DNA of 64,000 bases from Caecitellus pseudoparvulus (lineage: Eukaryota; Bigyra: Bicosoecida). The notes under the pieces were generated by a model. It saw only the letters and a program-made list of their open reading frames with translations. It did not search any database and was not told the origin of the DNA. Within the stretch, counting starts at the first letter, position 1. Every line of letters starts with the position of its first letter. The translations under genes and the position numbers were made by a program. Positions 63,601-64,000 of this stretch are shown in pieces. The stretch is from assembly GCA_965644315.1 (NCBI GenBank), contig CBFFRQ010000013.1:682001-746000 (forward strand), given 5' to 3'.

Positions 63601-63633
63601 AGTGTTCAACTGCGAGAGCCAGAGCTACTGTGA
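60601..63633 (+). CDS. JmjC (NO66/MINA-type) oxygenase with signal peptide
   Basis: Single long frame, 1010 aa from ATG 60601. That start gives a textbook signal peptide, MKAFTLVLVFLTAVPASFVG; the earlier in-frame ATG at 60538 would bury it behind a polar stretch. The JmjC domain is of the ribosomal-oxygenase type: NLYITPPTAVEPALQLHHD, VVQLHGRKTWRVFAP and PGDMLYLPHGVPHQAAP. The iron ligands HxD (His210, Asp212) and a distal His (His310) are present. The 600 residues after it resemble nothing I know; they are Ser/Ala-rich around 520-580 and more ordered later. Short in-frame introns in that part cannot be excluded. It converges with the last gene, 13 nt between stops. Confidence 0.78.
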   Translation: MKAFTLVLVFLTAVPASFVGKLPFPYLASMGARSSVLQVPGPNVSHSKHSMPLLAHTLDRLHFEYALADRVSVFMPSALSPSLANEVLPLSDLHDLVHRAETLGKVTVKAPIKATSGGRRSQLHSHRNGAELPRGSTAAAGLRSQGATTPTHHFRRALMQGSSVIVHSAHLMHSGVAAMTEAWSAGYASFSEANLYITPPTAVEPALQLHHDTHGVLVVQLHGRKTWRVFAPLHPLPGLEQPLEMFTGPAPAGGMPKEVRDMVTSALRNGCVGTLSMTAGQGAKASVHSLPAIITLAPGDMLYLPHGVPHQAAPAHPATESGLFHAPAQAYMGSAEGLDKATTSTFLNRTATSVHVTMSVVNMLQHTAEVLHEGVEYVARFGHVSPQEASQVHKIVETAKERGVTESRRTFPSGRSLQESHASPSVPLAGSLPAGPALRHWQDLDPIGMYHTKEERSRMLRLVQNATVGDISPAQLQAAAGGTSLLQAVGAPGDDMRSVQYPLDAGALLLRHAFPWRALAPRSAAPSTHPCLVTRRRKAVADVSSTGLPTIGSLDFLCSSADVSSTSSAAFDAEGTTAASSTQSVADLQYAEDLSTAAARRATHMLVHAVMVTAAEVRAAGHADLATRIAAAFGVEHVWAWHLHEEYLPGGWVTPGQAVVGDPAAVSDAERGERGVWSVDAMVWGEECDGDVEGSAGVMTPRRAALLALRSVVEASISPRFRVAGVMSSTAKSIPSGISSPSGFFNGFALSPIAHPQMWSLIAENLVLFRRRGDTPAYFSFAGSESIMPADTGINLFYARVTSAGPALERSGERPSVPERLFSASLSTMLEAFSTSRPQCREAGVNLTATTVHGQPRDPPGWGRSPSLWIRGCDVITFERAQHRLIAAAMLSMPPGIGFSARDICMEAAALEESAMGGSLPGADGRVLQPSQVALSQNITGSHHAGVFPQASPLRDAHDACGGLLPEVLSIAHALTECDALLVESSGRQVGFPASAVLFQSVQLREPELL

Positions 63634-63646
63634 GGAGAACGTTGAA

Positions 63647-64000
63647 TTACAGAAGGACAGGGGGTGCAGGAAGAATGCCAGTTGCCAGAACCTGGTGTAC
63701 AGCCTCGTCAGATTTGGTCTCCAGCAGAACACCCAGGTCCACGAGCATCGCAGCAGCCTCCGCGGGCTCCCCGCCAGATCCACACAAGCGAACATCTTCA
63801 AGGAGTGTTTGGGTAGCTGCAGGATCGAACTCCATGCTGCCATTCGCAACTTGACTGACTTCGCCGTCCAGGGATATCGACAGCACTTGCTGCAGCTGCT
63901 GCGTTGTAGTGCCGTCAGCGAGAATGGGCTCAGCGTCCAAGACGGACCGATCAAGCACTCTGGAGGCCTCGCAAGCTTCTTGCAGCGAGAATGCTAAGCC
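63647..64000 (-). CDS. 3' end of an unknown gene, cut by the window edge
   Basis: An open frame from the right edge (5' end missing) to a stop at 63647, about 117 codons. It reads through LAFSLQEACEASRVLDRS, then PILADGTTTQQLQQVL, MEFDPAATQTLLEDVRL and EAVHQVLATGILPAPPVLL. The Leu/Gln-rich helical look and the tight tail-to-tail spacing with the JmjC gene favour a real coding end. No family is recognised. Confidence 0.45.
   Translation of the reverse strand, partial: GLAFSLQEACEASRVLDRSVLDAEPILADGTTTQQLQQVLSISLDGEVSQVANGSMEFDPAATQTLLEDVRLCGSGGEPAEAAAMLVDLGVLLETKSDEAVHQVLATGILPAPPVLL

Noticed and set aside
1-64000. Transposons, CRISPR arrays, telomeric repeats, rRNA or tRNA genes, bacterial operons
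   Set aside because: Looked for by eye on both strands; no transposase-like frame, repeat-spacer array, telomere-type tandem or credible RNA gene was found. A covariance-model scan would be needed to exclude tRNAs and snRNAs fully.

Overview
The window is a gene-dense, GC-rich stretch of a eukaryotic nuclear genome. It has spliceosomal GT-AG introns, eukaryote-only proteins (S7e, THO2, PRP38, VPS34, VPS4, ataxin-3) and no operons or rRNA. Two products point to cilia or flagella: an SSNA1/DIP13 orthologue (basal body and axoneme) and an RSP14-like radial spoke armadillo protein. A sugar transporter, a pirin with a hydrophobic leader and a cyclic-nucleotide kinase/phosphatase fusion would fit a unicellular flagellated alga, but nothing here fixes the lineage, so I leave it open. 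Most introns I could place by protein continuity and reading phase are 60-95 nt. They cluster at the 5' ends of genes, and several very long exons (up to 5.3 kb) have none.

Layout. 0-6.4 kb: tRNA dihydrouridine synthase, ribosomal protein S7e, an MFS sugar transporter and a probable mitoribosomal mS34. 6.5-11.3 kb: THO2. 11.3-14.2 kb: an AT-richer region without recognisable genes. 14.2-26.3 kb: PRP38, an unknown protein, isobutyryl-CoA dehydrogenase, a ubiquitin C-terminal hydrolase, SSNA1, ataxin-3, two unknown proteins, a CWC16-family splicing factor and a multi-pass membrane protein. 26.4-32.6 kb: an unknown one-TM protein, AP endonuclease 2, an RSP14-like protein and an ankyrin-repeat protein. 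32.9-38.2 kb: a 1757-residue protein joining a cyclic-nucleotide-binding domain, a kinase and a PP2C phosphatase. 38.7-46.2 kb: a coiled-coil/thioredoxin/UIM/PUB/STI1-like protein, a GST-like/reductase fusion and a 991-residue armadillo protein. 46.6-64 kb: VPS34, DNA ligase IV, a CDC123-like protein, VPS4, pirin, an FKBP, a Gly-rich RGG protein, a JmjC-type oxygenase with a signal peptide, and the 3' end of an unknown gene running off the right edge.

The genes are unrelated housekeeping genes packed closely together. Convergent neighbours are separated by 5-60 nt, and in three pairs the coding sequences overlap antisense. A sense-oriented GCGGAAATT element recurs, six times 10-90 nt upstream of a start codon and once in the first intron of S7e. 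The most novel single items are the sensor-kinase-phosphatase fusion, the thioredoxin-PUB protein, the secreted JmjC protein and this repeated element.
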